Counted from the stretch's first letter, positions 10,469 through 22,984 are shown. The stretch: 64,000 bases of DNA from Ceratotherium simum simum (GCF_000283155.1 NW_004454166.1:13218277-13282276); one strand, 5' to 3'. A program made the numbers and translations. The notes: generated by a model from the sequence alone, not told the origin.

Positions 10469-10768
10469 GGAGCCGGCCCCGTGGCTTAGCAGTTAAGTGC
10501 GTGCGCTCCGCTACTGGCGGCCCGAGTTCGGATCCTGGATGCGCACTGACGCACCGCTTCTCTGGCCATGCTGAGGCCGCGTCCCACATACAGCAACTAG
10601 AAGGATGTGCAACTATGACATACAACTATCTACTGGGGCTTTGGGGAAAAAAAGGAGGAGGATTGGCAATAGATGTTAGCTCAGAGCGGGTCTTCCTCAG
10701 CAAAAAGAGGAGGATTAGCACAGATGTTAGCTCAGGGCTGATCGTCCTCACAAAAAAAAAAAAAAAAA
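10469..10768 (+). mobile_element. ERE SINE (ERE1-like, full length), the only plus-strand ERE
   Basis: AGCCGGCCCCGTGGCTTAGC head, GAGTTCGGATCC B-box region, CAACTATCTACTGGGGCTTTG body, two GATGTTAGCTCAG tail modules and a 17-A tail. A 9-base target duplication TGAGGCCCA lies at 10460-10468 and 10769-10777. It splits an L2. Confidence 0.95.
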
Positions 10769-10777
10769 TGAGGCCCA

Positions 10778-10860
10778 AATTCTCCTGTGTTTAGAGACAC
10801 CACATTTAGCACAAGTCCAGCACGGAGTAAAAGATAGCAGATGTTTTTGAATGGACAGAC
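10778..10860 (+). repeat. L2 LINE fragment, right part
   Basis: Continues the L2 end interrupted by the ERE. A short GGATGGATGGATG-type simple tract follows at 10864-10893. Confidence 0.5.
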
Positions 10861-10899
10861 AGATGGATGGAGTCATCATTGGATGGATGGATGCAATAG

Positions 10900-11890
10900 T
10901 GATTTTAAGTTGTCATTTCAAATCCAGGTCTTTGATCAGCTAGAGTGCATTTGTTCTTCTTCTTCTATTTTCTTCAATGACAAATCTTCAACAAAATATA
11001 ATAGGATTAACTTATTTTCCCTTTAGTACACACATTGAGCTGTAGAGAAAACACAAAGTCACCTGGTTTAGCCCCCTGTCGTCAGATCTGTCAATGGGCC
11101 CGTCATCTTATTCTTAGATTATATTAATAATGTTCCAGTTGTTAGAAAGAACTCCTAATATTGAGCACAAGTCTGCGTCCTTGAAACTTTTGCCCTTGGG
11201 TCCAGTTTTGGCCTTTTGAACCAATATAGATGACTAATCCCTCTTTCACAGGGTAGACTTGAACATATGGGATCACGGCCTGCTATATTCAAGAATGCTG
11301 CAAGTGACAGAAAACTCAGTTCAAGCCAGGTAAATAAAAAAAGACATTCACTGCCTCCTGTAAGCCAGCTGCAGAATGGTGAGGACAAAGCTATACCCAC
11401 AGTTGCCTGGACCCGTGCACTCCATCTCTCCATTTCTCAGCTTGCCTTCTATGTGTGTGTTTGAGCCATTATTTCAAGTTCTTCCAATGGCTGGGGATAC
11501 AAGTACCCCATCTTTGCAAACACATCCTTTAACTCACAATCCAAGAGAAAAAAGACAAAAACCTCAGGGAAGGGCTTTGATTGTCTGGTTCAGGTCACGT
11601 GTCTGTCCAGAGTACTGCAGTTGAGAGCCCCACCGGAATCACAAGGAACGAGCAGCTTCTCTACAAAGCAGGGGAGTCAGTTACCAGAATAAGGAGGCAA
11701 AGGATTCTGATTAGACCAAAATATGACATCTGCCATACTCTGAATTCCTCTACCTTTAGGACTTAAGTTTTTAAAATGTGAGATTAGGGGGTGGCCGAGA
11801 TTTTTACCAGCCTAGGATCCCTTTGGATATACTCACATTTGTCGATATCCCACTCATAAGACCCTCTACCCGCAATGGGATCTACTATTT
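10900..11890. other. Unassigned, probably unique sequence
   Basis: About 1 kb without a recognised family. Open frames of 61-92 codons lack domains or splice context that I could trust. Confidence 0.45.
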
Positions 11891-12000
11891 CTCAAGTGTT
11901 CTGATCTGCACAGAACACAGCAGATCCATTGCTTTCCTTGTTCTGAATGTGGCTATCACAGTGCCAGGCACTTAGTAAGTTCTCAATAAATAGCGAATGC
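11890..12000 (+). repeat. L2/MIR-type 3' end
   Basis: GTGCCAGGCACTTAGTAAGT followed by TCTCAATAAATAGCGAATG is the common 3' end shared by L2 and MIR. Confidence 0.65.
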
Positions 12001-13050
12001 ATAAAAGATAACCATAATTCTCAAGCCAGTCCTGCCCAAGCATTTCTGCCAAAGGCAAATAAGGAAGCCCTTGTGTAATCAATAAAATAAACAAAAGAGA
12101 CACAACCAGTTGGACTGATAATGTGGGAGGCTATGGCTGGTACACCTCAACAGGTATGCCTGGCACACCTACTTCTAGGGAGGGCTCTGTCTTCATCTAA
12201 ACTTTCAGTTCACTGGGAAGAACTGTTCTCCAAAGGTAGCAACATTGGAAGAAGAAGATATTTACAAAATAAAAACAAAAACAAAAAACTGCATATCCTT
12301 TCTCTGTCCAGGACTTTGGCTGCAAGTGACGGAAAACAAAATGATAGTGACTTAAATATGATAGGTTATTTATCATTTAAATGAAGTTCAGAGGTAAGAA
12401 ACCAAGGCTAGAAGAGCATCTCCACAATCACTGGGGACCCAGGTTTGCTCTTTGTTTCTCCACCGTCTTGTTGGTCTAAGGCGATGGCTCAAGTTCAGCC
12501 ATCGCACCACCACTCTCTCTAACAGAGAGCAGGAAGGGATGAAAGAGGAAAGAGGGTGAAGGCATGTTCCAGTGGTCTTTTAAGATTTCCAGAAAGCTCC
12601 CACATCACTTCCATTTACATCTCATGGTTGGAACTTAGCTCTAGCTATGAGCAAGACTAGGAAATACGGTTTTTATTCCAAGCAGCTTTGTGCCCTGCTA
12701 AAGCTGGGTGCTCCATTACTATGTAAGAGACAGGAGATGGATATTGGGATAGGTAGCCAGGATCTCTGTCAATGCTGCCAGGAGGAAAAAGCTGATTCTA
12801 AAGTGTGAAGACAATAGGACATGTCCTGCTCTGTCTGTGCTTACCATCCTGGTAGGGATTTTGCGAAGGAAGACTTCAGTCCATTAGTCGTGTTGCTGCC
12901 CGAGGCATCTCCACAAAATTAAGCAGATCAGATCCAGGATATGATCTAGGTTTCCTGTAAGCTAAACTCCCAAGCATGGTATGCAAGGCAGTCCGCGCCT
13001 GTCCCAGTTCTACCTCCCTGGGCACTGTCCTGCGCTACAGCCGCACCCAG
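12000..13050. other. Unassigned, probably unique sequence
   Basis: No gene or family is recognised. A-rich at 12264-12290. Confidence 0.45.
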
Positions 13051-13277
13051 CTCCTTGTCTTTTATAAGCACCATCAGGCTGGTTCAGTTTCCCTCCTTTT
13101 GCACATGCAGTGCCTGGTGCCTGGAATGCACTTTCCTCCCCTCCTTGCTCAAGAACTCCCAAACATTGAGCTTTCACGTTGAAGCTCATCAGGACCTCCT
13201 CCACGGTTCCATGGCCCATCGTTCAGTCCTTTGTGATTGCTCAAAGCCTTCCTCAGATTTCCCAACTTTCTTTATTT
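13050..13277 (+). repeat. L2 LINE 3' region, left part, split by L1
   Basis: GTGCCTGGTGCCTGGAATGC is the L2 landmark. The element stops at the L1 insertion and resumes near 14205 with CTGACCACTCTGTTTAAAAC and CTGCTTTATTTTTCTTCATAGCAC. Confidence 0.8.
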
Positions 13278-14204
13278 TTTAATTAATTTTTTATTGAGGT
13301 CACATTGGTTTATAACATTATATAAATTTCAGGTGTACATCATTACATTTTGACTTCTGTATAAGACTACATTGTGTTCACCACCAAAAGTCTAGTTGCC
13401 ATCCATCACTACACACACGTGCCCCTTTACCCCTTTTGCCGTCCCTCCTCCTCCTTTCCCCTCTGGTAACCACCAATCTGTTCTCTGTGTCTATGTGTTT
13501 GTTGTTTTTTTTTATCTTCCACATATGAGTGAAGTCATACAGTATTTGTCTTTCTCCATCTGACTTATTTTGCTTAGCATAATACCCTCAAGGTCCACCC
13601 ATGTTATCACAAACAGCAAAATTTCATCTTTTTTATGGCTGAGTAGTATTCCATTGTATATATATACTACATCTTCTTTATCCATTCATCTGCCAATGGG
13701 CACTTAGGTTGTTTCCAAGTCTTGGCTGCTGTGAATAATGGTGCAATGAACATAGGGGTGCAAATATCTTTTCGAATTATTGTTTTCATGTTCTTTGGAA
13801 AAATGCCCAGAAGTGGAATAGCTGGATCATATGGTAGTTCTATTCTTAATTTTTTGAGGAACCTCCACACTGTTTTCCATAGTGACTGCACCAATTTGCA
13901 TTCCTACCGGCAGTGTATGAGGGTTCCCTTCTCTCCACCTCGTCTCCGACACTTATTTCTTGCCTTTTTAATAATAGCCATTCTGATGGGCATGAGGTGA
14001 TACTTAATTGTGGTTTTGATTTGCATTTCCCTAATAATTAGATGTTGAACATCTTTTCATGTGCCTGTTGGCCGTCTGTATATCTTCCTTGGAAAGATGT
14101 CTGTTCAGATCTTCTGCCCGTTTTTCAATCGGGTTGTTTGGTTTTTTGTTGTTGAGTTGTATGAGTTCTTTATCCGATTTTCCTGTCTTTATCTGTTTAG
14201 TGTT
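13278..14204 (-). mobile_element. L1, 5'-truncated, ORF2 C-terminus and 3' end
   Basis: On the minus strand, 13894-13667 encodes the end of the L1 ORF2 protein ([15 protein letters not shown], then [18 protein letters not shown]), read from a methionine at 13894. The 3' untranslated part follows, ending near 13280. The 5' end breaks off at about 14200, the usual result of incomplete reverse transcription. It sits inside an L2. A stop-free stretch of 75 codons remains, but the reverse transcriptase and endonuclease domains are absent. Confidence 0.93.
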
Positions 14205-14445
14205 TTCCTCACTGCTGACCACTCTGTTTAAAACAGCAGCCCTCGTCTCTCTCTAGCCCCTTATCCTGCTTTATTTTTCTTCATAGCACTTAACGCCACC
14301 TCACATTTTATGTATTCATTTTTTCCATATATTATTATCTGTCTATTGTCTATTTTTGTATATCTCAATAACATACAAAAATGGTTTCTGATATTTTTGT
14401 TTATCATCTGCAACATTCTTTATTCTGCAAGTACATATAAAATAT
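14205..14445 (+). repeat. L2 LINE 3' region, right part
   Basis: Continues 13050-13277. CAGCCCTCGTCTCTCTCTAG and ATAGCACTTAACGCCACCTC are L2 3' landmarks. Confidence 0.85.
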
Positions 14446-14460
14446 TGATGTTGAGATTTT

Positions 14461-14712
14461 ATTTTCTCTCTTTTTTTTTTGTGAGATAGATCGGCCCTGA
14501 GCTAATGTCTGTCATTCCTCCTCTTTTTTTGCTGAGGAAGACTGGCCCTGTGCTAACCTCCATGCCCATCTTCCTCCACTTTATATGGGACGCCGCCACA
14601 GCACGGCTTGACAAGCTGTGCGTGGCTGCGCACCTGGGATCTGAACCGACAAACCCCTGGCCGCCGCAGCGGAGAGAGCGCACTTAACTGCTTGTGCCAC
14701 GGGGCTGGCCCC
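14461..14712 (-). mobile_element. ERE SINE with perfect 15-bp TSD
   Basis: Full-length minus-strand ERE. Target duplication TGATGTTGAGATTTT at 14446-14460 and 14713-14727, identical. The head (GGGGCCAGCCCCGTGGCAC) is at 14712. Confidence 0.96.
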
Positions 14713-14924
14713 TGATGTTGAGATTTTTGATAACATAAAACATTAGAAGAGAACATTAACACAAATAAATTGTTTTATTTATCATATGACAAATATTCCA
14801 GATGTAGAAAAATTTTTCATTGATTTGGTTGTTGTTAGGAGTGAATCTTCAAGTTGGGGACATTTGACATAATGTCAATGACATAAGCTCATTTTCTTAA
14901 TAATGAAAATATTTTGTCTACCTA

Positions 14925-15080
14925 CTTCATTCAGCTCAAATATCACCTCCTCCAAGAGACCTGCTTGGATTGCATGATTCAAAGCAGTGGTGCCTCATTA
15001 CTGTCTTCACCTCTTCCCCCTTCCTCCCTGCCAGTAGGAGGTAAGTTCTAAGAAAAGAGGGGTGACAATTTGTAAGTTCT
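14925..15080 (+). repeat. L2 LINE fragment
   Basis: CATTCAGCTCAAATATCACC and TCCTCCAAGAGACCTGCTTG match the L2 3' region. Confidence 0.7.
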
Positions 15081-15204
15081 AACCAGGCCCTCAAAATTCT
15101 ACAAGATCAGTATGAGTTGACACTGTAAGAGGGCTGACCCTTAAGTTAGTACCAATAGCAATAACAAGCAGTAACACTAATAACATTAAGAGCTATTTTT
15201 TTTA

Positions 15205-15390
15205 GCTCTTATTATCAACCAGGCATTATTTAAGTCTTTAAAATTTATTATCTCTATGGGAGTGGATAGGATTATTATCCCCCATTTTATTGACAAGGTC
15301 ACAGAGAGGTTAAATAACTTTCTCAAGGTCATGCAGCTAGTAAGGAGGAGAACGAGGAGTTGAATCTAGAATGCTTGACTCCGGATGGCA
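15205..15390 (-). repeat. MIR SINE
   Basis: CCCATTTTATTGACAAGGTC, CAGAGAGGTTAAATAACTTT and AAGGTCATGCAGCTAGTAAG are the MIR core in antisense. Confidence 0.9.
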
Positions 15391-15689
15391 GACTTGTCAC
15401 TCTGACATCCTCAGGAAGAACGTTATTCTACAGGTAACATGGTGTATGTTTCCAGGGGGAAAGGTAGGAACGTGCTCGCTGCCTCTACCCTGTGCTAGAT
15501 GGATGGTGCAGAAGAGTGCTGTGTTTGGTGTGGGGCTCTGTTAACTGGATCCTCTGAGAGAGGGCTCAGAAATAAACCATGAAAGGAGGGGCTGAGATCC
15601 TGATGAAGCTTGACCTCGGGCAGAGAATGCGAGTGCTTACTTCTCTGCTTTCTCCAGGTCTCTGCTCAGGAGAGAGAGGAGCTGTTCCT

Positions 15690-15945
15690 GCTCAGCCTGT
15701 TTCAAACAGCAGCCACGTCACTCTGGTCCATCCCCTGTGTCATTTTTCATTATAGTCCTTATTACCACCTGACATTTTCTGATACGTTTATTTTTGATTG
15801 TACATCACTATCTATCTCCCATTCTAGAGAGTAAACTCTATGAGTTCAAGCATATTGTCAAGTACTGTCTCCCCAGGGACGAGAACAGTGCCTGGCACAG
15901 AGTAGACATTCAATATATTTGTTGAGTGAATAAATAAATCTGAGT
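15690..15945 (+). repeat. L2 LINE 3' end
   Basis: ACAGCAGCCACGTCACTCTG, then CAGTGCCTGGCACAGAGTAG and TATATTTGTTGAGTGAATAA, the L2 terminus. Confidence 0.85.
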
Positions 15946-16059
15946 CCCCCAAATAAAATCTATTCATTTGTTCATATCCTATTCTAGTCCTCATCCATGA
16001 GCAGATCCAATTTGTAAATACTTAGAGTAAGTAATATCACAGAATTTTATACCCTAAAT

Positions 16060-16330
16060 TTTCCACTGATATTGAGCTATGCATATTTTTCTTTTTTGCT
16101 GCATTTAAACCTTACCTTCCTCTTTCCTTTCCCATCTCCACTCCCCCAAAGGCAATTAATATTAAAAGTCTATCTTCCCACATCTTTCTCCGTGGTCGTA
16201 TAATCATGTACATATATGACATTTGTACATGTAAGTTTTTCATTTTTTTACCAAATGGATATTTTATATATCTCTTGCATTCTGCCTGTCTCGCTTAAGT
16301 ATATAATGGAAATTCTTCCAGGTCAAGATG
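16060..16330. repeat. Old LINE-like repeat, family not assigned
   Basis: Similar in kind to 7590-7935: CATATATGACATTTGTACATG and a TCTCTTGCATTCTGCCTGTC stretch. Diverged. Confidence 0.4.
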
Positions 16331-16339
16331 CAGAATAAA

Positions 16340-18890
16340 CTTTAAAAAAACCACAACATTATAGTTCGTAGTATAACTCTTTTGGCAATTGATACCACAT
16401 TTCTTACTGATAGGCATTTTGGTTATTTTCCATTTGTGGCCATTTCTATCAGTCCTGCAATTTGCATTCTTATACGTATATTTTTTTGACCTTGTGCTTC
16501 ATTTCTATTTGCTATATTCCATAAAGTGGGCTGTCTGGAGTATGGAGGTGTGTGGTCAGAATAGATTTGCTAGATTACTTCTCCAAAGAGCTATAGCAAT
16601 TCATGTTTCTACTAGCAAAATCCAAGAATGCCCTTTTCCCTCTGTAATCCTGTGTGGGGAAATATACCTTTTCTAGAATTCTCAGTGCTCCTGTAAAAAG
16701 CCCTAGCCTCCTGAGACAGAGAACTGTGTACAGCATAAAGAGAGAGACTGTCTGCCTTCACTTCTCCTAGGCACATTTTGCTTTTCACACACAATGAGAA
16801 TTAGATCTGTAGCCATTTGTTAGTTCTTCTAATCCAAAGGGTAATAAAATTTCTCTTATCTCCCCAAGAGGGACGAATGATTATAACCTGGGCTAGATCC
16901 CCAGATAAGGCTTCCCAAGTACCAGGAATACTGGACCGCTATCTTCCTAGGTATTTACACTTCAAAAGGGATGAGGCCCAGACCTTGGAGACATCTTGTG
17001 GCTGTAAAAGCCTGAGACATCAAGCTTAGCTGGCCCTTGGAGAGACGTTTTTACATTCCAAAAGTTTCTTTACATTCCAAAAGTTTCGAGGGAGAATCCA
17101 GGATCCTTCCCATCCCTTCTCCAGGGAGCAAAGGTTTTTCTCCCTCCTTTCCAGAGAGGAGGGGGTGGCTGCCTCTCTCTTGCCTTTTCATAAATTCTGC
17201 CTGTTTTTGGAAGTTTTCATTGAAATTTTTCTTATCAATATGTAGGGGCTGTTTTTACAGTAATAGACTAGTTATGAATATAAACTGACAGTGGCTCTTG
17301 AGCAAATGTCTTGCAAATACTTTTGCTTCCATCAACCTTTCTTCACAATATTGTCCTCTTCCTGCTCTTCTTCCTACAAGCCTTTGTCTGCTTTCTATGT
17401 GTTATCAAACTGGAGAAGGGTCCTTAATGTCTACTGTTTGCAGGTCCAAATGGGAAAGCATGTACTAACATCCTAGTTGAGGAGAGAGACTAGGGTCACC
17501 TGGAAAGAGTCCCTTCCTGAGAAACTTACCGTAGGGAGATGTGTCCATTGGAAAGCTCCTGTCTGACAGTGAGTCTGATACGAAGGAGCAAACCTAGAGG
17601 GAATGACACAGTCACCTTCTCTGCTGGAGACACTACCCAAGGAAAAGAGAAGACCATGGTCAGGATGCCCCGACTGGCTGGTCACTGCAGCTTGGGGCTT
17701 GAAAAGTACACTCAACAATGGGTTAGGAAGGACTTTGGCGCCGTGATTTCTACCTTGTCCTCGGTCAGCTGGCACACAGTCAGAAAGCAGGGGCTGCTGC
17801 CTCCTCACCCCCCTGGAGTAGGGGGCGGTCACAGAAGAGCAAGCTGATCAGGACCCAAAGCCAACATGTCGGGAGGCTGTGTTTGGACTAGAAATGAACA
17901 GGACGCAAAATGGGGCTGAGGCTGCTGAGGCACAGACAAGGGCAGAGACCCTCTATGTTGGGTCCTGAGAGAGGGAGATTCATGAGGAGAAGGGAACTGG
18001 ACGTCCTTGGGGAGTTTGGTTTTGAAGGTAGAGGCGCCCCAGCCTAAATGCTGCTCTGGGGCCAACAGGCCACGTGCTGGGCACCTTCCTTCAGCCAAGT
18101 TTATTTGTAGAAAGAAACCACATGGTAGCCAATCAGAGAAGGAGCTTCCTTTTCCAGATGGAAGCTCTGAGTGTAGAGAAGTGAAGAGGAATCCAGGGCT
18201 TTGTGAAAACGGGCCCTTCCTTGGCCTCTAATCCCCTAGAAGCTAGTAGAGGCCTTGTTTCCAGGGACAATTGGTCATAACGGAGCCAGGAGGGCACTCT
18301 GATTCCTGTGAAATGTCAGTGAAGTCCAGGCTGAGGCTGAGAGAACCTGCCCATCTGCCTGGGGCCGGGGCTGGGAAACCTCACTCACTGCAGGTCTCCT
18401 GCTGGACGGCCAATGTGTGTGTGGGGAGGCCCAGAAGCGCATTCTCAGTACTCAGATCTCCTTCTTTCCTTGTGTCTTAGTGGCGAGGGTTCTTGCCACA
18501 CTCCTGGAGACTGGAGAGAGCTGGCAGCAAGAAAAGAAAGACAAGTAAAGGTCATGCTTTCCTAAAGAAGCATTTGGGGCTATTTTCGTGATGGATTGGG
18601 CAATGAGCGAGGCAGTGACTTTGCTCCTTGCCTGGATGTATAAATGAGAAGCAGCAGACTACAGGCTGTCCAGGAGAACTTGCCACGAGGGTGGCAATGC
18701 TCCATATTCGCGCTCTCTGATATAATAGCCACGAGGCACGTGTGGGTATTGAGCACTTGGAGTGTGACTATTACGACTGAGGAAGTGGATTTTTAATTTT
18801 ACTTGATTTTAATTAATTTAAGCTTAGATGTAAAAAGCTACCGTAGTGGCTAGCGGATTCCACCATATCGGACAGCTGAGCACCAGAGCA
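16340..18890. other. Mostly unique non-coding block
   Basis: About 2.5 kb in which I recognise no young repeat and no gene. It holds a 19-base tandem duplication (TTACATTCCAAAAGTTTC twice, near 17050-17088). Frames of up to 119 codons lie on both strands at 17473-17847 but have no recognisable domain. Confidence 0.45.
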
Positions 18891-18894
18891 TAGG

Positions 18895-19095
18895 TGTCAA
18901 CAGTTTGGGTTCTAGAGTAAGACAGAGAATCTTGCTTCCCTCACTTCCTAGTCCTGTGAACTCAGATAAGCAACTTAACCTTTTTGTGCTTCAATTTCCT
19001 CTTACCTAAACTGGGGCTAATGGTACTAACCTCCCGTCTCAGTCTCAGTCTCAGTCTCAGCCTCAGCCGTGCTGGGAGGGTTAAATGACCTCACC
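18895..19095 (+). repeat. MIR SINE with embedded TCTCAG simple repeat
   Basis: TTGGGTTCTAGAGTAAGACA to CAATTTCCTCTTACCTAAAC is MIR. A short array of TCTCAG units (19036-19064) interrupts its 3' half. Confidence 0.75.
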
Positions 19096-19099
19096 CAGG

Positions 19100-20090
19100 G
19101 GAAGTAAGTAGAAAGAATCGCGCCTGCGGGCAGAAGTGCCCAGCAGAGATTGGCTCCTATTCTCAGAGGCCTATTCAAATTCACAAACACTAAAACAAAC
19201 ATCTTCACATAATTCTGTCACAGCTCTGAGAATCCACACCTGTAGGTAAGGTGGAGCTGCCGGGAACTTGCAGGCAATGTAGGAAGCTCTTGGAGCTGGA
19301 GGCGGGCAGGGAGGAGGTTCTTTCTGAGCAACAGGCCCCTGCTTGGAAAGATCTAAGTATCTCTGATGCTTGAGGGTTCCTGGGGGGGGAAGAGTGTCCC
19401 AAGGGGCTTTCTCAGGAGGCAGCAATCTTAGGATGCTCAGTCCTGGGCAGGCTTCTTTTCTGTGAGTTGTCTCCAGAGTGGACAAACTCTAATGAGACTC
19501 TAGTGGCCAACAGGAGGTGAGTGGTGTTGGCATCCCTGTCCAGGGAGAGGAGATGTGATGCCACAGGCTGGGGAAAGGTCCCTGCTTCCCAGGCGTTGTC
19601 CACAGGGCAGGAAGGAAACATCTGCCACAAGCAACTTACCTTTAGTCTGAAGGCCGTAAGCCATCGGTGACGGCGCTGGTCTAGGAAGGGTAGGTATAGA
19701 GACGTGGAAAGCCGGGGAAGATCGCAAGCCCAAGCCTCATCTTCCAGCCTTTCGCTGCGAACCAAAAAGCAAACTCTAGCCAAGCTTGTCAAGGACAAGG
19801 TTTTGCAGTTCAGTGTTTTCTTACATTCCGCAAGTCAACTCCAGCCCTGTTGCCTGCAGGCGACCTTCAGCGTGTCCCCAAAGGCTGGGAGCTGTGTTGG
19901 ATTGTGTGTTAGGCCCTGGTGACCAGGTGACACAATGATACTACTTGCCTCCTCCTGTGATATTGTGATTTACAATAAGAAATATATATTTGGTCTACAT
20001 CCTGTTTCTGGCACAGAGCTCCTAAAACCCTTGGAATTTCCTAAGTGATCAAGATGTCTTCTGTTACGTTAATGAGATGACTTTTGGAAA
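19100..20090. other. Unassigned, probably unique sequence
   Basis: Several overlapping open frames on the minus strand up to 128 codons (19412-19798). I see no domain and no conserved splice structure, so they are not called. Confidence 0.4.
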
Positions 20091-20094
20091 GCTC

Positions 20095-20690
20095 AGGATG
20101 GGGGCTGGTTGCCCGGAGAACCAACCGTTGTAATTAGAGGGTTGGAACTTTCAGTCTCACCCCACTGACCTCCATCGCCAATGGCCAATGATTGAATCAA
20201 TCATGCCTATGTAATGAAGCCTCCACAAAACCCCAAAAGGTTGGGGTTCAGAGAGCTTCTGGGTTGGAGATCTGGGGAGAGTGCCACGCATGGAGAAGGC
20301 ATAAGCTACGCGCCTTTCCTCATACCTTGCCCTATGCATCTCTTTCATCTGGCTGTTCCTGAGTTACACCCTTTTATAATAGACTGATAATCTAGTAAGT
20401 AAAATATTTCTCTGGGTTCCGTGAGCGTTCTAGCAAACTAATTGAACCTGAACCCAAAGAGGGGTCGTGGGAACCTCCAATATATAGCCAGTTGGTTAGA
20501 AGCACAGATGACGACTTGGACTTGAGATTGGCATCTGAAGTTGGAAGGTGGGGGTGGGGACAGTCTAGTAGTGCTGAGCCCTTGATTGTGGGATTTGATG
20601 CTATCTCCAGGTAGATGGTGTCAGAATTGAGTTGAATTTTAGGACCCCCAGCTGCTGTTGGAGAATCACTTGGTGTGGGGAAAAAACCCA
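20095..20690 (+). repeat. Solo LTR-like element (ERV-derived)
   Basis: Plus-strand LTR character: GGGTTCAGAGAGCTTCTGGG, CCTTGCCCTATGCATCTCTT, CTGTTCCTGAGTTACACCC, the TATAATAGACTGATAATC polyadenylation-like area and a downstream GAACCTCCAATATATAGCC stretch. It is non-coding, a known widespread LTR type by its phrases, but I do not assign the name. Confidence 0.6.
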
Positions 20691-21775
20691 CATGCTGGAA
20701 TTGGGTGACAGAATTGGACCTCCTAACTGGACTCCTGCTTCTAGCCTCTCTTTCTCTTCTCTACCCAGCATACCCTGTGAGTTCGGTCTTCCTCTGAAGC
20801 CACTTCCCTCATGGCACGGCCCTGCTCCCTAACGCCTCCTCTCGCTCTCCTTCCAGGCCCACTCTGCTCTGATGCTCAGGCTCCCATGGGGTCCTCAGCT
20901 ACATCTCACACCTCCAACCTCTCCCGTTTGGTTCTCATTCAGTATAATCTTTCATCTGTCCTCTGCAGGAATGTCCTTCTCATCCAAATCCTGCCCCTTT
21001 GCTTACGATTTTTTGCTTCTGAAGCCTTTTCCACTGCCCTAGCTCACATCACATCTCCTTCCTTGGACTTCCTCAACGCTTCCATTTTGACCCTATACCG
21101 TTCAGCAGGACATTTGGTTCTGAATAAGGAAGCACCCCATTAGTCTAGCTGTAATAAAATCATGCTCCTCTGTTACCCACTCCCTGCTCCCACCAAATCC
21201 AGCCTCACAGAGGGGCGCTGGGAGCCTGTAGATGGAGTGCAGACTCTTCTCAGGAAAGAGCTTAAGACGCTTCTCCCACATGCTCTTCCAAGCACCCCAG
21301 TGAAGCCCCCAAGATTTACCTGGGGGAAGAGGGGAACAAGCACGGTCAGGAAAGTTGAGGCAGAGGACTCTGAGAGCCCCACCCGATCCTCGGTACGACT
21401 CTCCAGGGCACTGAGACCAGGAGATGCCATCAGGATCGAAGCCCAGCCGGTTGCAGCACCTGCAAACAGAATCATCGCCATCATGCATCGGATACCAAAG
21501 ATGGATCAAAAACGGCAGTGTGTTTCAACCGAACGACAAGTTTCCTCTTCTTTCTGGCAGCAACTTACTACCAGGTTAAGCTGTTTCTTGAGACTCCTCT
21601 TGGACTGAAGGGTAGGGCTACATTGTCAACACAGAGAAGGACATTTGTCTGACTGTGTAGTAATAGGACAGCACGGGTCTCAGTCACCAAAAAGTTGTGC
21701 CCACAGCATAGGGGCTAAGAGAAAGAGTTCCCCCCTGCTTTAATGTCAGTGATGACAGGGTGGTGGTGGGAATAA
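20690..21775. other. Unassigned sequence, part possibly L2
   Basis: 20860-21110 has a decayed L2-like texture. At 21102-21608, open frames of 148 codons (plus) and 135 and 103 codons (minus) overlap one another; none has a recognisable domain. Confidence 0.4.
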
Positions 21776-21777
21776 TA

Positions 21778-21995
21778 ACTAGAACAACAGACAGACCTGG
21801 GTTCAAATCCCTCCTCCCTTATTTACTAGTTGGGCAAGTGAATCAATTCTAAGAGCCTCAGTTTCCTCATCTGTGAAGTGGGGATAATAATGGCAAGTAC
21901 CTCATAGAATGTTGTGGGGATTAAGTGAAGTCATGTACTTCACTTAGCACCTTCCTGGGGCAATGTAAGTGCTCAATAAGTGTTTAGCCGTTATT
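21778..21995 (+). repeat. MIR SINE
   Basis: CTGGGTTCAAATCCCTCC, then CCTCAGTTTCCTCATCTGTG and AAGTGCTCAATAAGTGTTTA. Confidence 0.92.
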
Positions 21996-22980
21996 GATAT
22001 TATTTGCTGAGTAGTATCAATCATACGATAAATCTGTGTTATCAGAATACATAAATTTACCAGGTTTTAGTAGTAAGTACATGAAATGTACTTGGGGAGA
22101 AGGTTGTGGAGTTTTGGCTTTCTTGTGACCACAGAGGTGAAGTGAGCCAAGGACACTGGTGGAATATAACCCGGAGGTCTTGGCTAAGGATAGATGGCCT
22201 GAGCGTCCCTTCTGGTTGCCCGAGTTTTGAGTTGCCTTTTTATGCTTGACATCATGATGAGCAGTCTGTACAGATGAAGTAAGTAATAATCAGGGGTTGA
22301 GCACCATGGCTCATGAGCCCCACCTGGAGGAAGGGTTCGGTGGTGTTGGAAGGGGTTGGGCGGGGCCGGTTACTGAGAGTTCATGGCAAACGTGTGAGCT
22401 CTAGAGAAAGGGACATCTCGGGCCTGGAGTTTGAAAGCCTCTCGCGCATGTACCTGCCTGTAATTTCTCTTCCAGGCATGGCTGAGGCCTGTGACAGTAA
22501 ACCTCAACCCTTGGTCGGTCTTGCTTGCCCATGCCACAGCGAGATTGGGAGATGGCGGCAGTCACTGCTCCAGTGGCTTCTGTGGGTGGGCTTAGGTTGC
22601 CAGGGACTGTGGCTGCCTTGTTGCGTTGCCTGCCCTTTGCTACTTCTAAAGAGGGTGAAGCCTGCCTGTGTAGACGGGATTTGGATGCCAACAATATTAT
22701 TACTGTGGCTGTTGTTGTTATTGCTGCCATCACCGCCACCACCACCATCAGTTATCAAGCCGGAAAAGGGTATTGGTTGGGTCAGAAAGTTACCATTGAG
22801 TACTCAGATGCCTCTACTTAGATAAAGAAGAAAAGAGAAGAAAAAGGATAATAACGAACAAGAAGAGAGCAGAACGAACATTGAAGTCCATTTATTCAGA
22901 AGCAGAGGCCAGAGAAGGCAATGAGGTGTGTCCAGGGTAGCAACCCCCCAGCCCCCAAGACCACTTTGATGGCCCGCTGT
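21995..22980. other. Unassigned block with trinucleotide-rich tract
   Basis: 22690-22750 is rich in GTT/GCC/ACC triplets and generates a leucine/proline-rich frame on the plus strand (22313-22825, 170 codons) and N/S/G-rich frames on the minus strand. These look like by-products of simple sequence. Confidence 0.45.
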
Positions 22981-22984
22981 GTGG

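Noticed and set aside
13667..13894. A 75-codon frame with clear protein similarity, considered as a gene
   Set aside because: It is the C-terminal end of L1 ORF2 in a 5'-truncated element.
17050..17088. Tandem duplication of 19 bases
   Set aside because: Small local slippage event; no wider structure around it.
21102..21608. Three overlapping open frames on both strands (148, 135 and 103 codons)
   Set aside because: No domain is recognised in any of them, and overlapping frames on opposite strands are expected by chance in stop-poor GC-rich DNA.
22313..22825. A 170-codon plus-strand frame with leucine- and proline-rich parts
   Set aside because: The striking composition comes from a trinucleotide-rich tract read in one frame; the other frames give equally biased runs.
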